The notes below the pieces were generated by a model. It ran no database searches. It worked only from the letters and a program-made list of their open reading frames with translations, and was not told where the DNA came from. Shown one piece after another: positions 25,277 through 33,873 of a DNA stretch of 64,000 bases. Both the position numbers and the translations under genes were made by a program. Source of the DNA: Pelethousia sp034928145 (GTDB taxonomy: Bacteria; Bacillota; Clostridia; Christensenellales; CAG-138); NCBI GenBank assembly GCA_034928145.1, contig JAYFPE010000048.1:4606-68605 (forward strand). The letters are read 5' to 3'. Positions within the stretch are counted from its first letter, which is position 1; every line of letters starts with the position of its first letter.

Positions 25277-28200
25277 TCATGTCTCCTTTTGAATGCAATC
25301 GGACAGCATGTAAACAATCTGTGGCAGCGCCAGGCACAGGGCCGCGGCGTCCTGCTTGGGGCGGCGGATGATCAGCGTGGGCGTTTCGTTAAGGCGCAAT
25401 TGCGCGCCGTCGATCTTCTGGGCGGTTTCATAGAGCTTAGCCCCATCCATGGGAGCTTCCGTATCCAGCACTACGCGGGCCTCCCCATCCTGCACGTGGA
25501 GGCGGGTGATATAGACACGCTGGGCGTCCGCCTTGAGCTTGCCGATGAAGAGAAGGTTTTCCACAACCTTGGGGATGTCGCCGTAGCGGTCGATCAGCTC
25601 ATCCTGCACGTCATAAAGCTCCTCCTGCGAGGTGATATGGGCGATGCGCTTATACATGGCCAGCCGCTCGCTCTCGCGGCGAATGTATTCGTGGGGGATG
25701 CTGGCCGCGAGTGGCAGCTCCATCACCGTATCGATTTCCTTCTTGGGCGCTTCGCCCCGGGCCTCGCGCAGAGCGCCTTCCACGATCTTGCAATAAAGGT
25801 CATAACCCACGGCCTCCATGTGCCCGCTCTGCTCGGGGCCCAAAAGGTTGCCCGCGCCGCGTATTTCCAGGTCGCGCATGGCGATGCGGAAGCCCGAGCC
25901 GAACTGCGTCAGCTCACGGATGGCGGTGAGCCGCTTTTCCGCGATCTCGGAAATGGCCTTGTCCCGCTTGAAGAAGAGATAGGCATAGCCCAGCCGAACA
26001 CCCCGGCCGACCCGGCCCCGCAGCTGATAGAGCTGGGAGAGGCCCATCTTATCCGCGTCGTAGATGAGGATGGTATTGACGTTTTGCATATCCAGCCCGC
26101 TCTCGATGATGGTGGAGCAAAGGAGCACATCGTACTGCCGATCCAGAAAATCCAGCATGGTCTTTTCCAGCACGCGCTCGCTCATCTGGCCGTGGGCATA
26201 GGCTACGCGGGCTTCGGGAACGAGTTCCCGCAGGTATTCCACGAAGTACTCCATGGTGCGTACGTGGTTATAAACGAAATAGACCTGCCCGCCCCGGCCG
26301 ATCTCCTTGCGGATGGCCTCGCGTACGATCCCGTCCGCATATTCCATCACATAGGTTTGCACAGGATAACGCTGGGCCGGGGGCGTTTCGATCACGGACA
26401 TATCGCGGATGCCCGTCATGGACATATGCAGCGTTCGCGGGATGGGCGTTGCGGAAAGGGTCAGCACATCCACGCTGCGCTTGAGGTTTTTAATCTGCTC
26501 CTTATGGCCCACGCCGAAGCGCTGCTCCTCGTCTACGATCAAAAGGCCCAGATCTTTGAATTTGACGCCGGCTGCCAGGAGCTTGTGCGTGCCCACCACG
26601 ATATCCACACGGCCGTTTTTAAGGCCCTCCACAATAGCAGCCTGCTCCTTGGGTGTTTTAAAGCGGGAGAGCAGGGCCACATTTACCGGAAAACCGGAAA
26701 AGCGGGCGGCGATGGTGTTGTAGTGTTGCTGAGCCAAGATGGTGGTGGGCACCAGCATGGCCACCTGCTTGCCCGAGAGGGCGGCCTTAAAGGCGGCCCG
26801 AAGCGCCACCTCGGTTTTGCCATAACCCACATCCCCGCAAAGCAGACGATCCATCACACGGCCGCTTTCCATATCCGCCTTGATCTCGGCGATGCTAACG
26901 AGCTGATCCGGCGTTTCTTCATAGGGAAAGCTTTCCTCCAGCCGCCGCTGCCAGCTGTTATCCGGCGCAAAGGCAAACCCCTTTATTTTTTGCCGTTCCC
27001 CATAGAGCCGCACCAGGTCGAAGGCAAGCTTGCGCACGCCCTCGCGGGTGCGGGTCACGGTGCGCTGCCACTCGCCGCTGCCCAGTTTGGAAAGGTGGGC
27101 GGCAGCGGCGTCCTCGCCGCCGCCGATGTATTTCTGCACCCGGTCAAGCTGATCCGTAGGGATGTAAAGCTTATCCCCGCCGGCGTAGACGAGGTGCAGA
27201 TAATCCCTGGGCGCATTATCCACCGTGAGGGTAACCACGCCCACGAAGCGGCCGATGCCATGCAGCTCGTGCACCACCAGGTCGCCCACACTCAGCTCGG
27301 AAAAGGCCAGTTGGGGGCGGCTGCGCTTGGATTTCTTGGCCGCGCGCACCACATCGCCATAAAGCTCGTGTTCGCTGATGGCCACCAGCCCCAGCTCGCT
27401 GTATTCATAGCCCCGCTCGAGGCTTTGGCCGAGGATGATCCGCTCGCCCTTGATGATCTCGCGGGAAAGGCTCTCCACGGCCGGGAGGATCACATCCAAA
27501 TCCTCCAGGCGCTGGCGCAGTCGCTCCGCGTGCGGCCCGGCGTAGATGAGCACCGTCGTGCCGGCCTTTTTCCAGGCCGCCAAATCCTCGCAAAGCAGGG
27601 TTTCATCCCCCACATAGCGGGAGACGGGCCGCGTTTCAAAGCGGAAAGGGGCTTTCATGGCGATGAGGCCATAGCTGCGGGTGAGCGAGAAGAACAGGGC
27701 CGTGCGGGGGGTTGAGAGGGCCTTGATGGTTTGCAGGGGGGAGCAGAGAAGCTGGGCCTGCTCGCCCTCTGCGCCGCCGGTCGCGATGGCCTCCGCGCAT
27801 AGCTCCACGAACTGTGTGTGGGCCATCTTGGCGCTTTCTTCCACCCGCGCCGGCTCGTCGATCAAAAAGACCGCTTCGGCCAGATAATGGAGCAGGGTGT
27901 ATTCCGTTTCATAAAACAGGGGCAACAGCCGCACGGCCCCTTCCGGCGTACCGCCCTGCCGCAGGCTTTCCGCCATTTCCGAAAGGGCTTCACGGCCCTT
28001 CATGCGGGAAAGGGCGCTCTTGCGGGCCTTTTCGGTAAGGGGCATCTCCATGGCCGGGGGCAGCTCAATGGAACCGATATTCTCGATGGAGCGCTGGGTC
28101 AGCGGGTCATAGGTGCGCAGGGTATCCACTTCGTCGTCAAAAAACTCGATGCGTACGGGGTTCTCTGCGCTGATGGGATATACGTCCAAATAGCCGCCTC

Positions 28201-28759
28201 GGAGGCAGACCTGGCGGCGGCTTTCACAAACCTCCGCGCGTTCATACCCTGCCGCCACCAAAGCGGCGAGCAGCTCGCGCGGCTCCACGATATCCCCCGC
28301 CTTAACGGTGCGTACAGCGCCGCGGATGGCCTCCGGCGGCGCCAGGCGCTGCATAAGCGCCTCAATCGATACGGTCAGGGCCGTGCCAGCGCCCCGGCCC
28401 AAAGCCAGGCGGCATAGGGTATCAACCCGCCGGGCCTCCAGGCCCTCGGAGCTTGTATAGGCGCCGGTGAGGGGGATATCCCGAGCTGGGAAGTGCCGGC
28501 AAGGCACGTAGCTGCCCATTTCCTCGGCCAGCTTTTCCGCCGCGCTTTCATTGGGGGCTATGAACACAAGCGGGCGATGGATATCCGCAAAGAGGGCGGC
28601 CGCCATGTGGCCCTTATTCGCCTCGGAGAGGCCGAATACGCCGCAAGGGCCCTCGCCTTTGGTGAGGGCCTCGCATAGCCGCGTATATTCGGGATGCTGG
28701 GACAGAACGTCCAGCAAGGGGTGCCGGTTCAAAATCGCTTCCTCATGCCCGCCCATCAA
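25277..28759 (-). CDS. mfd: Transcription-repair coupling factor Mfd
   Basis: ATP-driven translocase that removes stalled RNA polymerase and recruits UvrA. 1160 residues, full length. Order seen: UvrB-like N-terminal domains; CarD-like RNA-polymerase interaction domain (LVVHELHGIGRFVGV near residue 490); RecG-like motor with Walker A GDVGYGKTE (~643) and DEEQ (~738), ending in helicase motif VI LRGRVGR; C-terminal TRCF domain with LPLAASIPHEYI. The start overlaps the pth stop by 4 bases. It has no separate ribosome site beyond the pth 3' end, so translation coupling is likely. Confidence 0.97.
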   Translation of the reverse strand: MMGGHEEAILNRHPLLDVLSQHPEYTRLCEALTKGEGPCGVFGLSEANKGHMAAALFADIHRPLVFIAPNESAAEKLAEEMGSYVPCRHFPARDIPLTGAYTSSEGLEARRVDTLCRLALGRGAGTALTVSIEALMQRLAPPEAIRGAVRTVKAGDIVEPRELLAALVAAGYERAEVCESRRQVCLRGGYLDVYPISAENPVRIEFFDDEVDTLRTYDPLTQRSIENIGSIELPPAMEMPLTEKARKSALSRMKGREALSEMAESLRQGGTPEGAVRLLPLFYETEYTLLHYLAEAVFLIDEPARVEESAKMAHTQFVELCAEAIATGGAEGEQAQLLCSPLQTIKALSTPRTALFFSLTRSYGLIAMKAPFRFETRPVSRYVGDETLLCEDLAAWKKAGTTVLIYAGPHAERLRQRLEDLDVILPAVESLSREIIKGERIILGQSLERGYEYSELGLVAISEHELYGDVVRAAKKSKRSRPQLAFSELSVGDLVVHELHGIGRFVGVVTLTVDNAPRDYLHLVYAGGDKLYIPTDQLDRVQKYIGGGEDAAAAHLSKLGSGEWQRTVTRTREGVRKLAFDLVRLYGERQKIKGFAFAPDNSWQRRLEESFPYEETPDQLVSIAEIKADMESGRVMDRLLCGDVGYGKTEVALRAAFKAALSGKQVAMLVPTTILAQQHYNTIAARFSGFPVNVALLSRFKTPKEQAAIVEGLKNGRVDIVVGTHKLLAAGVKFKDLGLLIVDEEQRFGVGHKEQIKNLKRSVDVLTLSATPIPRTLHMSMTGIRDMSVIETPPAQRYPVQTYVMEYADGIVREAIRKEIGRGGQVYFVYNHVRTMEYFVEYLRELVPEARVAYAHGQMSERVLEKTMLDFLDRQYDVLLCSTIIESGLDMQNVNTILIYDADKMGLSQLYQLRGRVGRGVRLGYAYLFFKRDKAISEIAEKRLTAIRELTQFGSGFRIAMRDLEIRGAGNLLGPEQSGHMEAVGYDLYCKIVEGALREARGEAPKKEIDTVMELPLAASIPHEYIRRESERLAMYKRIAHITSQEELYDVQDELIDRYGDIPKVVENLLFIGKLKADAQRVYITRLHVQDGEARVVLDTEAPMDGAKLYETAQKIDGAQLRLNETPTLIIRRPKQDAAALCLALPQIVYMLSDCIQKET

Positions 28760-29424
28760 AGGATCTCCGGTCGGCCCAAGCCGCCTTGCTCCCCGGGCGG
28801 GGTTCCATTTTCCTGCTCCTGGGGATCGTCATCCCTGAGCGGTTTTTCTTTTTTAGGGCGCTTGTTATACGTAGCCTGCGCCTCGAGCAACTGGCCCTTG
28901 ACGATCAGCATAGCCGCGTCCGCCGCCTGCTCAAGGGCCGCATTCAACAGTTCCTTTTCCTCGCCCTGCGGTGCGCCCAGCACATGGGATACGAGACCCC
29001 TGTGGCCCTCCGCCTGGCCGATACCCACCCGGATACGGGGGAAATCATCAAAGCAGAGCTGGTAAATCACGCTGCGCATGCCGTTATGCGTGCCCGCGCT
29101 GCCGCCGCGCCGGATGCGGATATCGCCCAGGGGGATATCAATATCGTCGTAAATGAGCAAAAGCTCGTGATGCTCGGCCTTGTACCAGTTCATCACATCC
29201 CGCACAGCCCGGCCGCTCTCGTTCATATAGGTTTCGGGCTTGACCAGCACGACCTTTCGCCCATCCACAAAGCCCTCGCCAAAAACGGCCTGAAAGTTGT
29301 GCCGCCGAATTTCGATGTTCCAGCGCGCGGCCAATATGTCCAACGCTAAATAACCGGCGTTATGCCGGGTGCCCGCATATTCCCGGCCCGGGTTGCCCAG
29401 GCCCACAATGATGAACATGCCCAT
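28756..29424 (-). CDS. pth: Peptidyl-tRNA hydrolase
   Basis: Recycles peptidyl-tRNA by cleaving the ester bond. Catalytic His is in GTRHNAGY (residues ~18-25), with KPETYMNESG near 61 and IYDDIDIPLG near 90. 222 residues; the body is normal and a charged Lys/Glu/Gln/Pro-rich tail of about 30 residues is extra. Two ATGs six bases apart (29424 and 29418) are possible; AAGGGA spacing slightly favours the second. It heads the pth-mfd unit as in Bacillus, but the small fin gene between them is absent. Confidence 0.93.
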   Translation of the reverse strand: MGMFIIVGLGNPGREYAGTRHNAGYLALDILAARWNIEIRRHNFQAVFGEGFVDGRKVVLVKPETYMNESGRAVRDVMNWYKAEHHELLLIYDDIDIPLGDIRIRRGGSAGTHNGMRSVIYQLCFDDFPRIRVGIGQAEGHRGLVSHVLGAPQGEEKELLNAALEQAADAAMLIVKGQLLEAQATYNKRPKKEKPLRDDDPQEQENGTPPGEQGGLGRPEIL

Positions 29425-29516
29425 TCCGTCCCTTCCCCAACACGCCTACACGCAAGCATACCCTCATATCCGCAGATATGGGGGGCCGCGTTCATCCGTA
29501 TTTGTATTTCCCTAGT

Positions 29517-29545
29517 ATTATACCCCCCGCGACCCACTTGGGCAA
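29517..29545 (-). promoter_or_regulatory. Promoter of pth-mfd
   Basis: On the minus strand TTGCCC (29545-29540), 17-base spacer, TATAAT (29522-29517). A small dyad CATATC-N4-GATATG (29465-29480) lies in the resulting ~90-base leader. Confidence 0.65.
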
Positions 29546-29899
29546 CCACCGGCTTTTCGGTTTTTTGCCTGAAATTTAGCGTAGCATAACATGCTGAAGC
29601 CCCCGCTTTTGCGGGGATCCCGGACTATCAAGAAAGTTCGGGGGCCGCACACAGGTTGCAATAGATGCAACGCTCCCTTTTAGGTCGCGTTGCTCCTTTG
29701 CTCACTAGGCTTTTGCCTCCCTGAGGCTTTCTCTGCATGAAACAACGACCGCGAGGTACGAGCAGTTGTTTCATGGAAGCTCAAAAAAGTGGCATAGCCG
29801 CTTTTTTGACACGCTGAGGCCCCCGCTTTTGCGGGGGCCCGTATATAACCCTATTATTGTGAGCGCGAAGCGACGAAAAAACTTTCGAAGGATTTTTCG
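29546..29899. other. Structured non-coding stretch with paired GC hairpins
   Basis: No convincing gene. Two near-identical copies of GCTGARGCCCCCGCTTTTGCGGGG (29593-29616 and 29813-29836), each able to fold into a tetraloop hairpin, bracket a ~190-base core. The core holds GCAACGC/GCGTTGC arms (with a competing upstream GTTGC), a CATGAAACAAC/GTTGTTTCATG stem of 11 base pairs (29736-29775), and a terminator-like hairpin. After it lies GACGAAAAA/TTTTTCGTC (29872-29901), overlapping the stop of the next gene. It could be a structured RNA or a degenerate repeat element of this genome. Confidence 0.5.
29783..29807. terminator. Bidirectional-looking terminator hairpin
   Basis: AAAAAAGTGGC and GCCGCTTTTTT (one mismatch pair) around a 3-base loop, with T-runs on both strands. 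It would end a plus-strand RNA from the structured core, or transcription leaving the TDT gene on the minus strand. Confidence 0.6.
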
Positions 29900-30835
29900 T
29901 CAGGCCTTCGCCTTTCCCTGCACAGGCTGGAAGAGGTAGATGCAGAAGCGCGCCAGCGTATAGCACACGAGCACGAGCGCGATGATGGTTTCGATCAGCA
30001 CCACCGTGGATAGGAAGGATAGCTGATACCCGGCCCCGGCCAGGAAAGCCGCGGCCTGTTTGGCGGCGATAGCGCTGATGACAAAGGGGAAGGTAAAGGA
30101 GGCGAAGCTGGGGAAGAAGACCACCTTGGGCAGCCGCAGCAGCTTATAGAGGGATAGGAGATACAGCGCCGTGGCCAAGATGAAAAGGAAGATCACCATG
30201 CCTGCGCTCTTGGTAGCGACGGATTGGATATAGGCCGCCAGGCAAAGGCTGGTGGGCGCTGCGAAGATGCAGAAGAGGGGCCGCGCCGGCTCCGGCGTTT
30301 CGGGGTGCTTGCTATAGCGGTAACCCACCAAAACCAGCAGGGCCAGCAGCGAAACGAAGCCGAACCAGAAGGCGGCCGCACCCAGGGCCTGCATCTTATA
30401 GGCCGGGGCCGTGATGCCGGCCACGGCGATGCCCACATAAACGATGAAATAGCTGGCGAAGACCTTTTTGATATCCAGCTTAACGATAAAGCGCATGGTG
30501 AATACCACGATCAAGGCTGCGTGCAGCAGGATCGCGGCCAGCCAGATGAAGAGCGAAACGCCGCCGAGGAAGGGCTTGGCGTAAACGGAGAGCAGCATCA
30601 GCCCCATGGGGAAGGTAGCCGCCACGCTGAGCATGATGGGGTTTTTCAGATCCTCTTTGACCATGGCGGGGTAAAGCGCCCATTTGAGCACGAGCAGCAC
30701 CAGGGCCAAAAAGGCGATAATGCCAAAGAGATAACGCACGGCTTCGGAATAGCTTTGCAGCAGGTTGCCCAGGGCCGCGCAGCCCAGCATTACGCCGCAA
30801 AGGGGGACGGGTACTTTTTGGATCATGGCTTTCAT
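29900..30835 (-). CDS. TDT-family (TehA/SLAC1-like) membrane transporter
   Basis: Polytopic membrane protein, 311 residues with about ten hydrophobic helices, starting KVPVPLCGVMLGCAALGNLL; this opening and the alternating helix pattern fit the tellurite-resistance/dicarboxylate transporter family (TehA, Mae1, SLAC1). Members carry small anions such as dicarboxylates, sulfite or chloride. The substrate is not known. It lies 4 bases after the C_GCAxxG_C_C gene, so they are probably one unit. Family assignment is from overall pattern rather than a catalytic motif. Confidence 0.72.
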   Translation of the reverse strand: MKAMIQKVPVPLCGVMLGCAALGNLLQSYSEAVRYLFGIIAFLALVLLVLKWALYPAMVKEDLKNPIMLSVAATFPMGLMLLSVYAKPFLGGVSLFIWLAAILLHAALIVVFTMRFIVKLDIKKVFASYFIVYVGIAVAGITAPAYKMQALGAAAFWFGFVSLLALLVLVGYRYSKHPETPEPARPLFCIFAAPTSLCLAAYIQSVATKSAGMVIFLFILATALYLLSLYKLLRLPKVVFFPSFASFTFPFVISAIAAKQAAAFLAGAGYQLSFLSTVVLIETIIALVLVCYTLARFCIYLFQPVQGKAKA

Positions 30836-30839
30836 AAGC

Positions 30840-31325
30840 TTACACCGCCTGCGCTACGTCCGTATTTATTAGGTCGAATTCGCGAACTACGATCTGCGCC
30901 ACCTTTTCCGCAACCAAGCCCGTGAAATGGATGCATTGTTCCTTGTGCTCACCCTTGCCCATATCGAATTCCTTGGTCAGGATGCGGCAGCAAAGCGCGT
31001 TCTTGCCATTGGCCTCCTTGAAATAATCGTGCAGCTCTTTGGCCACGGCCAAGTTCTTTTCCACCTTGGGGTCGCCCTGCTTGGTGCGGCCAAAGAACAG
31101 GCCCAAAGCCATTACGCCGCCGGAAACCGCGCCGCAAAGGCACTTGGAGCGGCCGATGCCCACGGGGAAACCGGAGGCCATGGCAATCACTTCTTCGGGC
31201 ACATCCAGCGCAAAATTGCTGCGGATGGAGGACATGACCGCCTCGGAGCAGAAAAACCCGCCCCGGAAGAGCTCCTCGGCATCCTTTTTGATCTTTTGTA
31301 CGCTTACCTCATTTTTGATGTTCAT
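30840..31325 (-). CDS. C_GCAxxG_C_C family protein, possible redox protein
   Basis: 161 residues. The family pattern is visible: Cys in GGFFCSEAV (~25), CLCGAVSGGVMALGL (about 62-76), then CC in NALCCRILT (~111) and a Cys in KEQCIHF (~135). Proteins of this family are often near oxidoreductases or transporters and are thought to bind a metal or shuttle electrons, but no function is proven. The ATG follows AAAGGAGC. It is the first gene of a two-gene unit with the TDT transporter and is divergent from a GntR-type regulator. Confidence 0.8.
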   Translation of the reverse strand: MNIKNEVSVQKIKKDAEELFRGGFFCSEAVMSSIRSNFALDVPEEVIAMASGFPVGIGRSKCLCGAVSGGVMALGLFFGRTKQGDPKVEKNLAVAKELHDYFKEANGKNALCCRILTKEFDMGKGEHKEQCIHFTGLVAEKVAQIVVREFDLINTDVAQAV

Positions 31326-31466
31326 GATTTGTAGCTCCTTTTTGCTGTTGTAAATCAGATGTAACCATCATATCGCACCCGAGGCGCGCAATCCAATTGC
31401 CTTTCCCTTCCCCTGCCGCAAGCATATCGAAAATATCTATAGATCCGGGCGCGTGTCCCCGGCCGC

Positions 31467-31495
31467 TTGTTTTGCGCCCCGCGGTGTGCTATAAT
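31467..31495 (+). promoter_or_regulatory. Candidate promoter of the GntR-type regulator
   Basis: TTGTTT (31467-31472), 17-base spacer, TATAAT (31490-31495), in the 216-base divergent region. Confidence 0.55.
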
Positions 31496-31541
31496 AACTG
31501 TGGTATCTGGCTGAGCCAATGAAAAACAAAGGAGAACGAGC

Positions 31542-32249
31542 ATGCAATTCCCCAAGCTGAACGCGCCCTCGCTCAAGGATCTATTCGTGCAGGAGTTGGA
31601 GCAGATGATCCTCTCCGGCAAGCTGGCCATCGGCAGCAAGCTGCCGCCCGAGCGGGAGCTTGCCCGGGCCATGCAGGTGAGCAGGGCCGTGGTCAACGCG
31701 GGCCTCACGGAGATGGAGGCCAAGGGCTTTGTGGAGATACGCCCAAGGGTGGGTGCTTTCGTGGCGGATTACCGCCGCGTGGGCACTGCGGATACGCTGC
31801 TTTCCATCATGAAATACAACGGCGGCCGCCTGCGGCGCGATGAGGTGCGCTCCATCCTGCAGATCAAGCTGGTGCTGGATCGGCTTACGGCGGAGCAGGC
31901 CGTGCTTAATGCCTCCGATGCGGATATCGAGGTCCTCTCAGCGCGGCTCGAAGCCTTCCGCCAAGCCGCGACCCCGGAGGAAGCCTCGGAGGCCGCCTTT
32001 GGCTATTACCACGAGCTGGCCCTGGTGAGCGGCAATACGCTGGTGCCGCTGATCTACCATTCCTTCCGCACGCCCATATTGAGCCTTTGGGCCCGCTTTG
32101 CCCGCAAGCACGATATCGCCTCCCTCTACGATAACGCCGCGCGGCTGCACGGCTTTTTGCAGCGCCGCGACGCCGAGGGCGCGATCCGCTGCGTGGAAAG
32201 CTCCGTGGGGGACGCCATCGCCGGCTCGCGGGAGATCTACGAGGATTAG
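31542..32249 (+). CDS. FadR-subfamily GntR regulator
   Basis: Transcription factor of 235 residues. The N-terminal winged helix includes LPPERELARAMQVSRAVVNAGLTEMEAKGFVEIRPRVGAFV (split here for family recognition: PPERELA, SRAVV, GFVEIRP). The C-terminal all-helical FCD-type domain (about 90-230) would bind a carboxylate or similar effector via metal-ligating His/Asp residues (e.g. FGYYHELAL near residue 150). The ATG follows AAGGAGAACGAGC. Divergent to the C_GCAxxG_C_C/TDT pair, which it may control; this is inference. Confidence 0.85.
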   Translation: MQFPKLNAPSLKDLFVQELEQMILSGKLAIGSKLPPERELARAMQVSRAVVNAGLTEMEAKGFVEIRPRVGAFVADYRRVGTADTLLSIMKYNGGRLRRDEVRSILQIKLVLDRLTAEQAVLNASDADIEVLSARLEAFRQAATPEEASEAAFGYYHELALVSGNTLVPLIYHSFRTPILSLWARFARKHDIASLYDNAARLHGFLQRRDAEGAIRCVESSVGDAIAGSREIYED

Positions 32250-32333
32250 CCGATAGCGGACGCTTTGCCCCCGCAAAGTATCTTTGCGTGACAAACGGCC
32301 CCGCTTTGGCTAAGCTGATTCTGAGGTGATGGC

Positions 32334-32585
32334 ATGGCAAGAATCGGTAAGCACTTACGGGCCTTGCGTGGGCAAAAGGGGCTTACCCAGGATGCGCTGG
32401 CGCAAAAGCTGTTCACCAGTAGGCAAAGGGTCTCCCATTATGAAACGGGCAAGTCCAACCCAGATATCGATACCCTGGTCAAGATCGCCGAGGCTCTGGA
32501 TGCGGATGTGAATGCGCTGATCTACGGCCCGCCCGTGCCGCCCGCGCGTAAAAAAGAAGCGCGGCGCAAGATTAGGGCAAGCTGA
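32334..32585 (+). CDS. Small XRE-family helix-turn-helix regulator
   Basis: 83 residues: helix-turn-helix RGQKGLTQDALAQKLFTSRQ plus RVSHYETGKSNPDIDTL (residues ~10-45), then a short basic tail (KKEARRKIRAS). Such short Cro/CI-type proteins are commonly free-standing regulators. The ATG follows GAGGTGATGGC. It stands 84 bases after the GntR-type gene, with no clear target nearby. Confidence 0.85.
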   Translation: MARIGKHLRALRGQKGLTQDALAQKLFTSRQRVSHYETGKSNPDIDTLVKIAEALDADVNALIYGPPVPPARKKEARRKIRAS

Positions 32586-32704
32586 AACGGCGTAGCTTTT
32601 TATGCAAACAAAAGGATATGGCCGTTGGTGATCTCTTTCAGCTGCTCACCCGGTACGGTGACTTGCGGCCGCATAAGCGCAGGGGCTCTTGCGGCGCGCG
32701 CTTT

Positions 32705-32737
32705 GTTTTGTTATCTTAATATTAAGGCAAACAAAAC
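32705..32737. promoter_or_regulatory. Nested inverted repeat upstream of the serine hydrolase
   Basis: Outer arms GTTTTGTT (32705-32712) and AACAAAAC (32730-32737) enclose the perfect 12-base palindrome CTTAATATTAAG (32715-32726), about 50 bases before the coding start. It looks like a regulator-binding site; no T-run follows, so a terminator is less likely. Confidence 0.5.
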
Positions 32738-32784
32738 CATCACCAAGCTCTGCGCATGGTATTTTGCAGGTTAAAGGAGCGTAT

Positions 32785-33828
32785 ATGGCGGCAGATCGAA
32801 TCCCCGGCATCCAAAAGTGTTTCCGCAGGGTCACAAATTCCCGGCAGGTATTTGAAGCGGCGCTCTTGGTGGAAGATACGGGCGGCGGCTTCACCTATAG
32901 CGAGGGCTATGGCGGCAAAGACGTTGACTCGCCCATGGTCACGGCCAGCATTACCAAGCTGTTCACCACGGCCTGCATCCTGATCTTGCGCGAACAGGGG
33001 CGGCTGTCTTTGGAAGAGGAATTGCCGGCGTATTTTAATCCCCGGTTATTGCGCAATCTTCATCTATACAGGGGGAAAGACTACTCCTACGAATTGACAA
33101 TCTACGACCTGCTGCATCAAACCAGCGGCTTGCCCGATGCCTATATGGAAGGCGGGCATAGCCTTCGGCGCGATGTGATCGAGCAGGATCTATATATCGA
33201 TTTTGAGCGGATGCTCGCTCTGGTAAAAGCCTTAAAACCCCATTTTGCGCCAAAAGTGAGCAAGCGGGCATACTATGCCGATATCAACTTCGATCTGCTG
33301 GGAAAAATCATCGAAAAGGTAACCAACATGCCGCTGGAACAGGCCTACCGGGAATTCATTTTTGCGCCGCTGGGCTTGCAGCATACCTATCTGCCAATCG
33401 CCGAAGAGGAGTTTGTGCCGAACGTTTATTATAAAAGCGCCTCGCTGCATCGGCCGCAAACAATCATCAGCAGCCGCGCCAGCGGCGGCTGCATCAGCAC
33501 GGCCCGCGAACTGATGGTTTTCCTCAAGGCCTTTTTTTGGGGGAAGCTATTCGATCGAGCTGTTTTTGCGGATGCATCCCAATATAGAGACATGCAGCTT
33601 TCCATGCGCCCCATGCGCTATGGCTGCGGCCACATGCAGATCCAGCTCGGCGGCCCGGCCACGGCTTTTCAGGGCCGGGGGGAGCTGCTTGGGCATTGCG
33701 GCTCCACGGGCTCCTTCGCTTTTTATCATCCGGCGAAAGAGCTGTTTTTCGTAGGGGATGTGAACCAGATGGCCAACCCGGCCCTCCCTGTTCGGCTGGC
33801 GATTCAACTGGCCATAGCCATAAAATAA
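32785..33828 (+). CDS. Serine hydrolase of the class C beta-lactamase/esterase family
   Basis: 347 residues from the ATG at 32785 behind TTAAAGGAG. The nucleophile motif SxxK is SITK (in TASITKLFT, near residue 55); the Tyr motif is YADIN (near 164), where YxN is usual, so the Asn is shifted; a GHCGSTGS segment near 305 resembles the third motif (HxG). No signal peptide is apparent, suggesting a cytoplasmic esterase or peptidase rather than a secreted beta-lactamase. Substrate unknown. Confidence 0.82.
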   Translation: MAADRIPGIQKCFRRVTNSRQVFEAALLVEDTGGGFTYSEGYGGKDVDSPMVTASITKLFTTACILILREQGRLSLEEELPAYFNPRLLRNLHLYRGKDYSYELTIYDLLHQTSGLPDAYMEGGHSLRRDVIEQDLYIDFERMLALVKALKPHFAPKVSKRAYYADINFDLLGKIIEKVTNMPLEQAYREFIFAPLGLQHTYLPIAEEEFVPNVYYKSASLHRPQTIISSRASGGCISTARELMVFLKAFFWGKLFDRAVFADASQYRDMQLSMRPMRYGCGHMQIQLGGPATAFQGRGELLGHCGSTGSFAFYHPAKELFFVGDVNQMANPALPVRLAIQLAIAIK

Positions 33829-33873
33829 GCCCCGTTCCGAGCAGGAGCGGAGCTGGGTTGGCGTTCCCTTTTG

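Noticed and set aside
25229..27715. Long plus-strand open frame (828 codons) opposite mfd
   Set aside because: It is antisense to the clearly conserved Mfd gene, His/Gly/Leu-rich as expected of a shadow frame in GC-rich DNA, and has no recognisable domain.
29591..29840. CRISPR-like repeat pair
   Set aside because: Only two copies, 220 bases apart, each a palindromic hairpin; no array of spacers or cas genes.
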